DNA from: Desulfarculus sp.
GTDB lineage: Bacteria; Desulfobacterota; Desulfarculia; Desulfarculales; Desulfarculaceae
DNA length: 64,000 nt
NCBI GenBank assembly: GCA_003605055.1
Contig: QZKP01000041.1
Location: 1 to 64,000 of the forward strand
Direction of reading: 5' to 3'
Numbering within the stretch: position 1 is the first letter of the stretch; every line of letters starts with the position of its first letter. Shown here piece by piece: positions 1 through 8,660 of this stretch. A program made the translations under genes and the position numbers. The notes under the pieces are model-generated. The model had not been told where the DNA came from, searched no databases, and was given only the letters and a program-made list of their open reading frames with translations.

Positions 1-345
1 GGCAGCGGCCCGCCGGGGCAGGGCGGCGGTTCGCCGGGCAACAGCGGCAACGCGCCCGGGCAGAGCGGCAACGGCCCGCCGGGGCAGGGCGGCGGCCCGC
101 CGGGCAACAGCGGCAACGCGCCCGGGCAGAGCGGCGGCGGTTCGCCGGGCAACAGCGGCAACGCGCCCGGGCAGGGCGGCAGCGGCCCGCCGGGGCAGGG
201 CGGCGGTTCGCCGGGCAACAGCGGCAATGCGCCCGGGCAGAGCGGCGGCGGCCCGCCGGGCAACAGCGGCAATGCGCCGGGCCAGAGCGGCGGCGGCCCG
301 CCTGGGCAGGGCGGCGGCTCGCCCGGCAACAGCGGCAACGCGCCG
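1..345 (+). repeat. In-frame minisatellite of about 66 bp units (three 21-24 bp subunits)
   Basis: Blocks such as GGCAACAGCGGCAACGCGCC recur almost identically along this stretch, with only third-position differences (aac/aat, ccg/cct). Each 66-bp unit encodes 22 residues and contains three PG motifs. Because period and reading frame agree, copy number can change by recombination or slippage without breaking the protein. Confidence 0.8.
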
Positions 346-360
346 GGTAAAAACAAGTAG
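1..360 (+). CDS. C-terminal tail of a Gly/Pro/Asn/Gln-rich repeat protein (5' end outside window)
   Basis: The frame is open from base 1 to a TAG at 358-360, giving 119 residues made almost only of G, P, N, Q, S and A, ending in GKNK. A PG-N/Q motif recurs every 7-8 residues, with a higher-order 22-residue period. There is no start codon, so this is the end of a longer gene beginning upstream of the window. Such low-complexity tails are common at the C-terminus of exported or periplasmic proteins, but no domain is visible here and I assign no function. The frame is supported by the fixed codon pattern of the repeats and the clean stop. Confidence 0.75.
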   Translation, partial: GSGPPGQGGGSPGNSGNAPGQSGNGPPGQGGGPPGNSGNAPGQSGGGSPGNSGNAPGQGGSGPPGQGGGSPGNSGNAPGQSGGGPPGNSGNAPGQSGGGPPGQGGGSPGNSGNAPGKNK

Positions 361-531
361 GGGCTCGCTTCCCCCGACGGGCCGGGATGGTGCAGGCCGG
401 GGCCACCCCGGAGCGGTAAGCGCCTGAGTGCAACAAGGGCTGGCCCGCGGGCTGGGTCCGTGCCGGGGAGTCCATCCCACTCCCCGGGCGGCCCGCGGCG
501 CCAGGCCCCGGCCAGGTGGGGAGGCGCGCTG

Positions 532-2742
532 GTGCCCCTAAAGAAGCCCGTGATCCTGCTGGGCCTGGGCCTGATCCTCTCCGGCCTCATCCTGGCCCTG
601 GCCGTGTACAGCACCCCCTTTTTACATCTGGTGGAGTTGAAGGCCCTGGACGCCTTTTTCCTGGCGCGGGGGCCCTTGTCCATGGCCCAGAGCCAAGTGG
701 CGGTGGTGGCGGTGGGCGAGCGCAGCCTGGATCGCCAAGGGCGCTGGCCCTGGCCCCGGGAGAAGGTGGCCACCCTGATCCAGGCCGTGGCCGAGCACCA
801 GGCCCAGGCCATAGGCCTGGACATGGGGTTTTTCGAGCCGGATGACCGCTTCCCGGCCGAGGCGGTGGGGGCCATCCTGGAGGCCGCCCGCCAGGGCCGG
901 CTCCTGAGCGAGGAGCAGGTCCTGCGGCGCTTCCACCCGGACCTGATCCTGGCCCGCACCCTGGCCCAGTTGCGCGGCCGGGTGGTGATGGGCTACTTCT
1001 TCCACATGTCCGGCGAGGGCGTGGTCCACCTCACCCCCCAGGAGATTGAACAGCGCCTGCGCCTGCTGGACCCCTTTGACTATCCCGCGGTGCGCCTGCG
1101 CTCCCCGGCCGCCCGGCGGGCCCCCCTGCTCACAGCCCTGGCCCCGGAGACGGTGCAGCCCGTGCTGCTGCAGGCGGCGGGTGCGGCCGGCTACTTCAAC
1201 GTGCTGCCCGACCGCGACGGGGTGATGCGCAGCCTGCCCCTGGTGATCCAGTGCGGCCGGCGCTTGTTCCCGCCGCTGGCCTTGGGCACCCTGGCCGCCT
1301 ATATGCGGGCGCCGCTGCCGGTGGTGGACGTGTACGAAAACGGCCTGAGGGAGATTATCCTGGGGGCGCGGCGCATCCCGGTGGGCCCCGAAGGCCGCAT
1401 GCTCATCAACCTGCGCGGCGGACCGGGCGCGGTCAAGGTGGTGGAGGCCACGGACCTGATGGAGGGCCGGCTGCCGGCCGACGCTCTCAAGGGCAAGGCG
1501 GTGCTGGTGGGGGTGACGGCCCTGGGGCTGTTCGACATCAAGTCCACCGCCTTCGCCCCGCAGCACCCGGCGGTGGAGGTGGCGGCCCAGGCCATGGACA
1601 ACATCCTGGCGGGGGACTTCCTGGTCAAGCCGGCCTGGGGCGGGCTTTTCGCCCTGGGGGCCATCATGGGCCTGGGCCTGACGGCCACCCTGTTCATGGG
1701 CCTGCTGCGCCCCCTGTGGGGCGGGCTGGCCAGCCTGGGCCTGGGCGTGGCCTACGGGATCCTGGCCTACGCCTTGTTCCGGGGCGGCTACGTGGTGCAG
1801 GTGATTCATCCCCTGCTGGCCCTCTTGGCGGCCGGCAGCGGGGTGGGGCTGTACCGCAACCTGACCGAGGAGAAGGAGAAGCGCTGGCTGCGCAGCGCCT
1901 TCTCCCACTACCTGAACCCCGTGGTGATAGACCGCCTGACCCAGGACCCCAGTCGGTTGCAGATGGCCGGCGAGAAGAAGGAACTGACGGTGCTCTTCTC
2001 CGATATCCGCAGCTTCATCACCCTGTGCGAGGGCATGGAGCCCGAGAGGCTGGCCCGGCAGCTCAACATATATCTGGAGCGCATGACCCAGGAGGTGTTC
2101 GCCCAGGAGGGGGTGCTGGACAAGTTCATCGGCGACGCGGTGATGGCCTTTTTCGGCGCGCCCGAGGAGCAGCCAGACCACGCGGCCCGGGCCTGCCGCA
2201 CGGCCCTGGCCATGGTGCGGGCCAGCCACGAACTGGACGCCACCTGGCAGGAGCTGGGCCTGCCGCCGCTGCGCATGGGGGTGGGCGTCAACACCGGGCC
2301 CATGATCGTGGGCAACCTGGGCTCTGAGCTGCGCATGGACTATACCGTGGTGGGCGACGCGGTGAACCTGGCCTCGCGGTTGGAGGACCTCACGCGCAGC
2401 TTTGAGGGCGTGGACATCCTGGTGGGCCAGGCCACCCGCGACGCCTGCGCCGGGGAGTTCCTGTTCCGGCCCTTGGCCATGGTGCAGGTCAAGGGCAAGC
2501 GGCAGTGGGTAGAGGTGTATCAGCTCTTGGGGTCCCAGGATGTCCAACCGCCGCCCCAGCTCAAGCTGGCCGAGGAGGCCTTTGACCTCCTGCGCCGGCA
2601 AGAGCTGGCCGCCAGCCTGGCCCTCTACCAGGAGCTGCTCAGGCAGTTTCCCGCCGACCAGCCGGCGGCCTGGGCCGTGGAGCAGCTCCGACGGCTCCTG
2701 CAGGATCCGCCGCCGGAGTGGGGCCCGGCCTCCCCGCGCTGA
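532..2742 (+). CDS. CHASE2-domain class III adenylate/guanylate cyclase
   Basis: This 736-residue membrane-bound nucleotide cyclase is predicted to make cAMP (or cGMP) in response to an extracytoplasmic signal. An N-terminal membrane helix (about residues 5-28) is followed by a CHASE2 sensor (about 30-360), three membrane helices (about 370-445) and a class III catalytic domain (about 480-670). The catalytic domain shows the metal-binding aspartates in LFSDIRSF and IGDAVMAFFGAP, and the dimer-interface motif TVVGDAVNLASRLE. The Lys in LDKFIGD suggests ATP as substrate. The GTG at 532 is preferred over an upstream in-frame GTG at 460 because a GGGGAG site lies just before it and the protein then begins directly with the membrane helix. 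It stands alone and is convergent with the next gene. Confidence 0.9.
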   Translation: MPLKKPVILLGLGLILSGLILALAVYSTPFLHLVELKALDAFFLARGPLSMAQSQVAVVAVGERSLDRQGRWPWPREKVATLIQAVAEHQAQAIGLDMGFFEPDDRFPAEAVGAILEAARQGRLLSEEQVLRRFHPDLILARTLAQLRGRVVMGYFFHMSGEGVVHLTPQEIEQRLRLLDPFDYPAVRLRSPAARRAPLLTALAPETVQPVLLQAAGAAGYFNVLPDRDGVMRSLPLVIQCGRRLFPPLALGTLAAYMRAPLPVVDVYENGLREIILGARRIPVGPEGRMLINLRGGPGAVKVVEATDLMEGRLPADALKGKAVLVGVTALGLFDIKSTAFAPQHPAVEVAAQAMDNILAGDFLVKPAWGGLFALGAIMGLGLTATLFMGLLRPLWGGLASLGLGVAYGILAYALFRGGYVVQVIHPLLALLAAGSGVGLYRNLTEEKEKRWLRSAFSHYLNPVVIDRLTQDPSRLQMAGEKKELTVLFSDIRSFITLCEGMEPERLARQLNIYLERMTQEVFAQEGVLDKFIGDAVMAFFGAPEEQPDHAARACRTALAMVRASHELDATWQELGLPPLRMGVGVNTGPMIVGNLGSELRMDYTVVGDAVNLASRLEDLTRSFEGVDILVGQATRDACAGEFLFRPLAMVQVKGKRQWVEVYQLLGSQDVQPPPQLKLAEEAFDLLRRQELAASLALYQELLRQFPADQPAAWAVEQLRRLLQDPPPEWGPASPR

Positions 2743-2809
2743 GCCGCCGGCGAGCCTGGTCCGGCCTGGGAGCCATCCCATACAGGTTCGCCGGGCCTAG
2801 GCCCCCGGT

Positions 2810-3778
2810 TCAAGCCACCCGCGCAAACACCACCTTTTCTTGCCGCTTCTCCCGCCGGAGGCGGCCTTCCTGCTCCAGATACCTCAGGTGGGACAGGGCC
2901 TCGCCGGTGGCGAACCACCACTGCAAAACCGGGAAGGACTCCCAGTCCGGGCTGATGTCCCAGGTCATGCGCGAGGCCACCGTGAAGGCGTCCATCTCGC
3001 CGTCTTCCAGGATGGCCAGCACCTCGGCCAGCCGGGCGCGGTGATGCTCCCTGAGCTGGGCGATGCGCTGGCGGCAGTCATGGATCAGCCGGCGGTGACC
3101 GGGCAACACCAGCTCCACCTCCAGGGACTCAACCCGGGCCAGACTCTCCAGGTAGCGGGCCAGGGGGTTTTCCTGCCAGTTCCAGAGCTGGATGTTGGGG
3201 GTGATGTCGTCCAGGATGTGGTCGCCGGCGATCAAGAACCTGCGCTGGGGCTCATACAGGCAGAGGTGGCCCGAGGTGTGGCCGGGCGTGGCCAGGCATT
3301 GGAAGGAGTAGCCGCCGGCCGCCAGTTGGTCGCCGTCGTCCAGGATGGTGAAGTCCAGGCGGCCGGTGGGCTCGTACTTTTTCCCAGGGTGGTCCTTGGT
3401 AATGGCCTGCAAGGATTCGGACGGCACCCCGTTTTGCAGGCCGAAGGCGAAAAGCTCCTCCCAGCGGCCGTCTCCGGCCATGCGCTGGGCGTCGGGGCGG
3501 TTGAAGTACACGCGCCTCCCCGGACGGTGCAGGCGGCCGGTCAGGCCCAGGTGGTCGGCGTGCAGATGGGTGATGAACAGATCGGTGCGCTCCAGGTCCA
3601 GGCCCAGGCTCTGCAAGGCCTGCTGCATGGCCTGCAGGCACTCTGGGCGGTTCATGCCCGTGTCTATGATCAGGTTGCGCTCGGGGCCGATGAGGAAATA
3701 GGAGTTGAGGCTTTGCAGGGGGCTGTTGGGCAGGGGAATCTTGACCTGGAACAGGTTGTCGGCGATCTTGGTGATCAT
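2810..3778 (-). CDS. MBL-fold metallo-hydrolase (LACTB2-like)
   Basis: This 322-residue metallo-beta-lactamase-fold hydrolase carries the binuclear zinc motif THLHADHLG (HxHxDH), a later His in TPGHTSGH, an Asp in AGDHIL and a His in LPGHR. The last ~60 residues look like the small helical C-terminal domain of LACTB2-type proteins. ATG 3778 is chosen because a GGAAG site lies 6 bases before it; the reading frame runs further upstream but that part does not look like protein. Substrate unknown; thioester or glyoxalase-II-like hydrolysis are possibilities given the neighbouring acyl-CoA dehydrogenase, but this is only inference. Confidence 0.85.
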   Translation of the reverse strand: MITKIADNLFQVKIPLPNSPLQSLNSYFLIGPERNLIIDTGMNRPECLQAMQQALQSLGLDLERTDLFITHLHADHLGLTGRLHRPGRRVYFNRPDAQRMAGDGRWEELFAFGLQNGVPSESLQAITKDHPGKKYEPTGRLDFTILDDGDQLAAGGYSFQCLATPGHTSGHLCLYEPQRRFLIAGDHILDDITPNIQLWNWQENPLARYLESLARVESLEVELVLPGHRRLIHDCRQRIAQLREHHRARLAEVLAILEDGEMDAFTVASRMTWDISPDWESFPVLQWWFATGEALSHLRYLEQEGRLRREKRQEKVVFARVA

Positions 3779-3915
3779 GGTTACTTCCGTGGCTGGGGTT
3801 TTGCCCGGGACATCATTCGAGGTCAAGCCTAAACGACCGCCCGCCGGAGGCCATGGCCGACAAGATGGCTTTCCAAGCCTGATGGGCAAAAATGCGCCAG
3901 CAATAGATTGAACTG

Positions 3916-3931
3916 CGGCATAAGTTTTGCT
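3916..3931 (+). promoter_or_regulatory. Candidate sigma-54 (-24/-12) promoter before the acyl-CoA dehydrogenase
   Basis: CGGCATAAGTTTTGCT has GG at 3917-3918 and GC at 3929-3930, exactly ten bases apart, matching the GGCA...TTGC core. A weaker sigma-70 reading overlaps it (TTGAAC 3908-3913, 17 bases, TAAGTT 3931-3936). It lies 60-80 bases upstream of the start codon at 3994. No sigma-54 activator is encoded nearby. Confidence 0.35.
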
Positions 3932-3993
3932 AAGTTACCCAGCGAAGCAATCTTGCCGTTCACGGCACATCCTAAAGTAAGGGCATAAATATC

Positions 3994-5154
3994 ATGGATT
4001 TTTCAATACCCGAAGATCTCCGCGCTATGGTGGAGACAGTGCGGCGCTTTGTCAAGCAGGATCTGGAACCCATCAGCCAGCAGGTGGAGGATGAGGACCA
4101 CATACCAGAGGACGTGGTGCAGACCATGCGCGAGCTGGGCCTGTTCGGCTTGGCCATCCCGGCCGAGTTCGGCGGCCTGGAGGTGGGCACCCTGGGCGAG
4201 TGCCTGGTCTATGAGGAGCTGTCCAAGACCAACGCCTGCTTCCGCACCCGCATCGGCACCAACAACGGCATCGGCTCCCAGGGCATCGTCATAGACGGCA
4301 CGCCGGAGCAGAAGGAGAGCTACCTGCCCAAGCTGGCCTCCGGCGAGTGGATCGCCTGCTTTGCCCTCACTGAGCCCGAGGCGGGCTCGGACGCGGCCAA
4401 CATCCAGACCACAGCCGTGCGCCAGGGCGACCACTGGGTGCTCAACGGCCGCAAGCACTTCATCACCAACGGCAACATCTCCGACTTGGCCACGGTGTTC
4501 GCAGTCACGGACAAACAAAAGCGGGCCAAGGGCGGCATCACGGCCTTCCTGGTGGAAAAGGGTTCTCCCGGCTTCAGCGTGGGCACCATCGAGCGCAAGA
4601 TGGGCATGCGCGGCTCCCACACCTGCGAGCTGATCATGGACGACTGTCAGATCCCTCTGGAAAACGTGGTGGGGGGCGAGGCCATGGTGGGCCAGGGCTT
4701 TAAGACCGCCATGAAGACGCTGGACAAGGGCCGCCTGACCATGGGCGCCTCGGCGGTGGGCAGCGCCCAGAAACTGCTGGAGCTGTCCCTGGAATACGCC
4801 CAGCAGCGGGTGCAGTTCGGCAAGCCCATCGCGGAGTTTCAGAGCATCCAGAACATGCTGGCCGACATGGCCACCCAGATCTACGCCGGGCGGCAGATGC
4901 TCTACCACGCGGCCTGGCTGCGGGACCAGAAGGGCACGGCGGTGGTCAAGGAGGCGGCCATGGTCAAGCTGTTCTGCACGGGCATGGCCAACCGGGTGGC
5001 GGACATGGCGGTGCAGATTCACGGCGGCATGGGCTACATGAAGGATTTTCCGGTGGAGCGCTTCTACCGCGACCTGCGCCTGACCCGCATCTACGAAGGC
5101 ACCGACGAGATACAGCGGCTGGTCATAGCGCGGGAGCTGCTTAAAGAGGGATAA
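3994..5154 (+). CDS. Acyl-CoA dehydrogenase
   Basis: This 386-residue cytosolic FAD enzyme introduces an alpha,beta double bond into an acyl-CoA. It has the full family length and layout: N-terminal helical domain, central beta domain with CFALTEPEAGSD and the FITNG segment, and C-terminal helical domain with QFGKPIAEFQ and the terminal RIYEGTDEIQRLVIAREL. The Glu in RIYEGT is at the position of the catalytic base in short-chain acyl-CoA dehydrogenases. Exact substrate cannot be read from sequence; short-chain or substituted (aromatic/alicyclic) acyl-CoA are all possible. A candidate promoter precedes it, and the next gene in the same direction begins about 140 bases on. No ETF genes are in the window. 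Confidence 0.93.
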   Translation: MDFSIPEDLRAMVETVRRFVKQDLEPISQQVEDEDHIPEDVVQTMRELGLFGLAIPAEFGGLEVGTLGECLVYEELSKTNACFRTRIGTNNGIGSQGIVIDGTPEQKESYLPKLASGEWIACFALTEPEAGSDAANIQTTAVRQGDHWVLNGRKHFITNGNISDLATVFAVTDKQKRAKGGITAFLVEKGSPGFSVGTIERKMGMRGSHTCELIMDDCQIPLENVVGGEAMVGQGFKTAMKTLDKGRLTMGASAVGSAQKLLELSLEYAQQRVQFGKPIAEFQSIQNMLADMATQIYAGRQMLYHAAWLRDQKGTAVVKEAAMVKLFCTGMANRVADMAVQIHGGMGYMKDFPVERFYRDLRLTRIYEGTDEIQRLVIARELLKEG

Positions 5155-5293
5155 GGCCACGGGTCAGCCGCTGAGTTTGGTTGCAGCGGGCGGCCCGTAG
5201 GGCAGGCCCGAAGAAGCGGAGTCCGGGCGGCCGAGGGCGCTGAACCCGCGGCTTGGCCACGGTTGCAAACCAACCTCATGCGCAGGAGTCCAG

Positions 5294-6469
5294 ATGACCC
5301 CTGACTCTCTTTTGCCCTGGCTGCGCCAGATTCGCCGGCACCTGCACGCCCACCCCGAGCTCTCTGGCCAGGAGAAGGCCACCAGCGCCTACATCAAAGA
5401 GGTGCTGGCCGAGATGGGCGTGGAAGTCCTGGACTACCCCGGACCCACGGGCGTGGTGGGGCTCATCCGGGGCCAGGGGCCGGGGCCCACCATCGCCCTG
5501 CGGGCGGACATTGACGCCCTGCCCCTGCAGGAGTTGAATCAGACGCCCTATTGCTCCCAGAACCAGGGCGTCATGCACGCCTGCGGCCATGACGGCCACA
5601 CGGCCATGGTCCTGGGCGCGGCCCGGGAGATATGCCGTGGCGGCCGGCTGCCGGGGTTCCGGGGCAACTTGAAGCTGCTGTTCCAGCCGGCCGAGGAGAG
5701 CGGCACTGGCGCGGCCCAGATGGTGGCTCAGGGGGTATTGGAGGAGCCCCGGGTGGACATGGTGCTGGCCTGCCACCTGACCCCGGACCAGCCCCTGGGC
5801 GCGGTGCGCATCTTCCGCGACCTGGGCTACGCCTCCAACGACCGCTTCCGGATCAAGGTGCGGGGCCAGGGCTGCCACGGCGCCCGGCCCGAGGAGGGCC
5901 GCGACCCCATCGCGGCGGCGGCCTACCTGGTCACCGCCCTGCAGACCATCGTCTCGCGCAACCTGCGGCCCACCGAGGCCGGGGTGATCACCGTGGGGCG
6001 GCTGCGGGCCGGCCAGACCTACAACATCATCCCCGAGGAAGCGGAGTTGGAGGGCACGGTGCGGGCCCTGACCCTCCAGGCGCGGGAGCTCCTGCTGGCC
6101 CGCCTGCAAGAGATGTGCGCGGGCCTGGGCGGCCTGTTCCGGGTGGAGTGCCGCCTGGAGCTGGCCGAGCACATACCCTCCTGTCGCAACGCCCCGGAGG
6201 TCTCGGCCCTGCTGTTCAGGGCGGCGGCCGTGGTGGCGGGGCCCGAGGCGGTCAGCTACGTGCCGCCCATCATGGGCTCGGAGGACTTCGCCTTCTTCAC
6301 CCAGGCCCGGCCCGGGGCCCTGTTCCGCCTGGGCACGGCCGTGCCCGCCGCGGGCCCGCCGCTGGCCCTGCACAGCCCCCGCTTTGACTTTGACGAGCGG
6401 GCCCTGTCCGTGGGCGTGGAGGTTTTCCTGGCCGCCCTGCGGGAGGCCTTCGGCCTGCCGGAGGCCTAG
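5294..6469 (+). CDS. M20D-family amidohydrolase (hippurate/IAA-amino acid hydrolase type)
   Basis: This 391-residue metallo-amidohydrolase cleaves N-acyl or N-carbamoyl amino acids in its family. Metal-binding motifs are MHACGHDGHTAMVLGAA, the PAEESGTGA segment (catalytic and ligand Glu), the CHL residue near 165 and the late GSEDFAFF. Start ATG 5294 follows AGGAG at 5283-5287. It sits upstream of a flavoprotein, a creatinase-fold protein and an ATC-hydrolase family protein, all in one direction. That arrangement would suit release of cysteine from an N-carbamoyl intermediate; this pathway role is inference, and auxin-conjugate or hippurate-like substrates remain equally possible. Confidence 0.88.
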   Translation: MTPDSLLPWLRQIRRHLHAHPELSGQEKATSAYIKEVLAEMGVEVLDYPGPTGVVGLIRGQGPGPTIALRADIDALPLQELNQTPYCSQNQGVMHACGHDGHTAMVLGAAREICRGGRLPGFRGNLKLLFQPAEESGTGAAQMVAQGVLEEPRVDMVLACHLTPDQPLGAVRIFRDLGYASNDRFRIKVRGQGCHGARPEEGRDPIAAAAYLVTALQTIVSRNLRPTEAGVITVGRLRAGQTYNIIPEEAELEGTVRALTLQARELLLARLQEMCAGLGGLFRVECRLELAEHIPSCRNAPEVSALLFRAAAVVAGPEAVSYVPPIMGSEDFAFFTQARPGALFRLGTAVPAAGPPLALHSPRFDFDERALSVGVEVFLAALREAFGLPEA

Positions 6470-6508
6470 GTCAAGGGCCAGGCAATCGAGCATCAGGGAG
6501 AGTCATTC

Positions 6509-8281
6509 ATGACAGCGACCGAAATTAAAACCGATGTCTTGGTCATAGGCGGGGGGGGAGCCGGCTTCCGGGCGGTGATTGGGGCCCGGGAGAAGGGGGC
6601 CGAGGCGCTGCTGCTGAGCAAGGGGCCCCTGGGCCGCTGCGGGGCCACGCCCATGGCCGGCGCGGACTACACCGTGGACGGAAAGAGCCTCCGGGAGCTG
6701 GGATTCTACGGAGAGCCCCTGGACTCCCAGCAGACCTTTTTCGAGGACATCGTCAAGCAGGGCTTCTACCTGAACAATCAGAAGCTCCTGGAGCAGTACG
6801 TGCGCACCGCGCCCCTGCGCCTCAAGGAGTTCCTGGACTGGGGCGTGGTGGTGGCCCGCAGCGAGGAGCGGGCCATATACACCACTGGCATCGGCATGAT
6901 GGACGCCCTGCTGGGCCAGGCCAAGAAGATGGGGGCCCGCACCCTGGACGACGTGATGGCCCTGGATCTGCTGGTGCAGGACGGCCAGATCGCCGGCGTC
7001 CTGGGCCTGGACGTCAAGAGCGGCCAGTTCATCCGCTTCCGGGCCAAGGCGGTGGTGGTGGCCACCGGCGGCTGGCACAAGGCCTTTTGGCCCAACACCG
7101 GCATGCGCGACCTCTCCGGCGAGGGGATGGCCATGGCCCACCGGGCCGGGGCCGAGCTGGGCAACATGGAATTCATCACCTTCTGCTGCAACGTGCTCTA
7201 CGGGCCGCCGCACGTGCTGGGCAGCATCGCCTCCTACATCTTCAGCCTGCGCTGCGCCGGCGAGCTGACCAACGGCGCGGGCGAGAGGTTCCTGGGCCAG
7301 TACGACCCCAACCTGGCCTACATCGGCACCCACATGGAGTGGAACAAGTGCTTCATCTCCTGGGCCACCCTGCAGGAGGTGCGCAAGGGCAAGGGCTCGC
7401 CCAAGGGCGGCGTCTACTACGGCCGGGGCCCGGTGCCCTGGTCCGAGTGGGAGCGCCTGGTCTCGCCCACCTTCCCCAACTGGAAGTACAAGCACATTGA
7501 CCTGTCCGCGATAGTGGCCCGCATCCGCGAGGGCGGGACCATCGAGGTGGGCCCGGCGGTGGAATACTTCGACGGCGGCATCATCATAGACGAGCACTTC
7601 CAGACCAGGGTGCCGGGCCTGTTCGCGGCCGGCGAGTGCACCCTGGGGCCCTTCGGCGCCAACCGGGTCTGCGCCGCCACCACCGAGATGATGGTGCACG
7701 GGGCCGAGGCCGGCCAGAACGCCGGGGCCTATGCCCTGGAGCAGAAGACGCCGGCGCCGGACGCCGCGGGGTTCCAGGAGCTGGAGCAGATGGCCAGCCT
7801 GCCGCTCACCCGCACCGGCGGACCGGCGGTGGCCCAGGTGCGGCGCCAGGTGCAGGAGATGGCCCACAGGCGCCTGGGGCCCCTGCGCAGCGAGGCGGAG
7901 CTGAACCTGCTCCTGGACTTCTTGCAGGACGTGAAGGCCAACGCCCTGCCGCGCCTGGCCACGGCCAGCAAGAGCCGCCGCTACAACAAGGAGTGGATGG
8001 ACGCCCTGGAGCTGGCCAACTTGACCCATCTGCTGGAGACCGCCGCCCTGAGCGCCCTGGCGCGCACCGAGAGCCGCGGCGTGCATTATCGTGAGGACCA
8101 CCCCTACACGGACAACGACCAATGGCTCAGGGAGAGCGTGGCCCGGCTCAACGGCGGGATACAGATCAGCAGCCGGCCCATCACCGTGACCTCGGTCACG
8201 CCGCCCAAGGGGGTCAAGCCCTACCTGGAGATGCTCCAGGAGCTGATGGAGGGGCACTCGGCGGTGGGCGGGCACCACTAA
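6509..8281 (+). CDS. Fumarate reductase/succinate dehydrogenase-type flavoprotein
   Basis: This 590-residue FAD oxidoreductase starts with the dinucleotide-binding motif VIGGGGAGFRA, has the inner FAD segment VVVATGGWHKAFWP, and ends the FAD domain with PGLFAAGECTLGPFGANRV. It then has a helical C-terminal domain with YNKEWMDALEL and an Arg-rich HYREDHPYTDND segment typical of this family. The His used for covalent FAD attachment in SdhA is absent from the N-terminal substrate loop (GRCGATPMAGADY), so FAD is probably non-covalent. A good AGGGAGAG ribosome site precedes ATG 6509. The gene directly downstream is a stand-alone 2Fe-2S protein; no membrane anchor subunit is present, so I infer a soluble two-component reductase or dehydrogenase of unknown substrate. 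Confidence 0.88.
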   Translation: MTATEIKTDVLVIGGGGAGFRAVIGAREKGAEALLLSKGPLGRCGATPMAGADYTVDGKSLRELGFYGEPLDSQQTFFEDIVKQGFYLNNQKLLEQYVRTAPLRLKEFLDWGVVVARSEERAIYTTGIGMMDALLGQAKKMGARTLDDVMALDLLVQDGQIAGVLGLDVKSGQFIRFRAKAVVVATGGWHKAFWPNTGMRDLSGEGMAMAHRAGAELGNMEFITFCCNVLYGPPHVLGSIASYIFSLRCAGELTNGAGERFLGQYDPNLAYIGTHMEWNKCFISWATLQEVRKGKGSPKGGVYYGRGPVPWSEWERLVSPTFPNWKYKHIDLSAIVARIREGGTIEVGPAVEYFDGGIIIDEHFQTRVPGLFAAGECTLGPFGANRVCAATTEMMVHGAEAGQNAGAYALEQKTPAPDAAGFQELEQMASLPLTRTGGPAVAQVRRQVQEMAHRRLGPLRSEAELNLLLDFLQDVKANALPRLATASKSRRYNKEWMDALELANLTHLLETAALSALARTESRGVHYREDHPYTDNDQWLRESVARLNGGIQISSRPITVTSVTPPKGVKPYLEMLQELMEGHSAVGGHH

Positions 8282-8331
8282 GCCATATGGACCTCGCGCC
8301 AGGATTTGGTTTGCAGCAGGAGAGAGCGGCC

Positions 8332-8658
8332 ATGAGCCAGAAAATGATCGCGGTGAAGGTCTTCCGGCAGGACCCCGAGGCAGGGACCGGGCCTTCCTTT
8401 GACACCTTTGCGGTGCCCTGGCAGCCGGGCCTGAGCGCCCTGGATGTCTTGGACTACATCTACCAGAACCTGGACAGCACCCTGGCCTATTACGATCACG
8501 CCGGCTGCGCCCTGGGCATCTGCGCCCGCTGCACGGGCAAGATCAACGGCAAGGCCGGCCTGCTCTGCCAGACGTTGGTGGAGGGCGACCTGGTGCTGGA
8601 GCCCACCTCGGCCGAGCGCGTGGTCAAGGACCTGGTGGTGGACAGGGGAGGCAAGTGA
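8332..8658 (+). CDS. Small 2Fe-2S protein (SdhB/FrdB N-terminal-like)
   Basis: This 108-residue electron-transfer protein resembles only the N-terminal half of succinate dehydrogenase/fumarate reductase iron-sulfur subunits. Cysteines fit the plant-type 2Fe-2S pattern: HAGCALGICARC followed by GLLCQTL. The second, [4Fe-4S]/[3Fe-4S] half of SdhB is missing, with the frame ending cleanly, so this looks like a natural single-cluster form. ATG 8332 is chosen for its CAGGAGAGAG site, 50 bases after the flavoprotein stop. It is the likely electron partner of the upstream flavoprotein. The stop overlaps a GTG of the next frame, showing tight coupling. Confidence 0.85.
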   Translation: MSQKMIAVKVFRQDPEAGTGPSFDTFAVPWQPGLSALDVLDYIYQNLDSTLAYYDHAGCALGICARCTGKINGKAGLLCQTLVEGDLVLEPTSAERVVKDLVVDRGGK

Positions 8659-8660
8659 CC

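Noticed and set aside
1-345. CRISPR array
   Set aside because: The repeats are contiguous, have no unique spacers and form an open reading frame.
622-2781. 719-residue open frame antisense to the cyclase, and similar long antisense frames under most GC-rich genes
   Set aside because: Composition is His/Gln/Gly/Leu-rich as expected for the mirror of GC-rich codons, no domain is recognisable, and the opposite strand carries a clear protein family.
5172-5275. Long-range imperfect inverted repeat TTTGGTTGCA / TTGCAAACCAA as a riboswitch or leader structure
   Set aside because: The arms are about 80 bases apart with a bulge and no T-run or known riboswitch pattern, so chance is likely.
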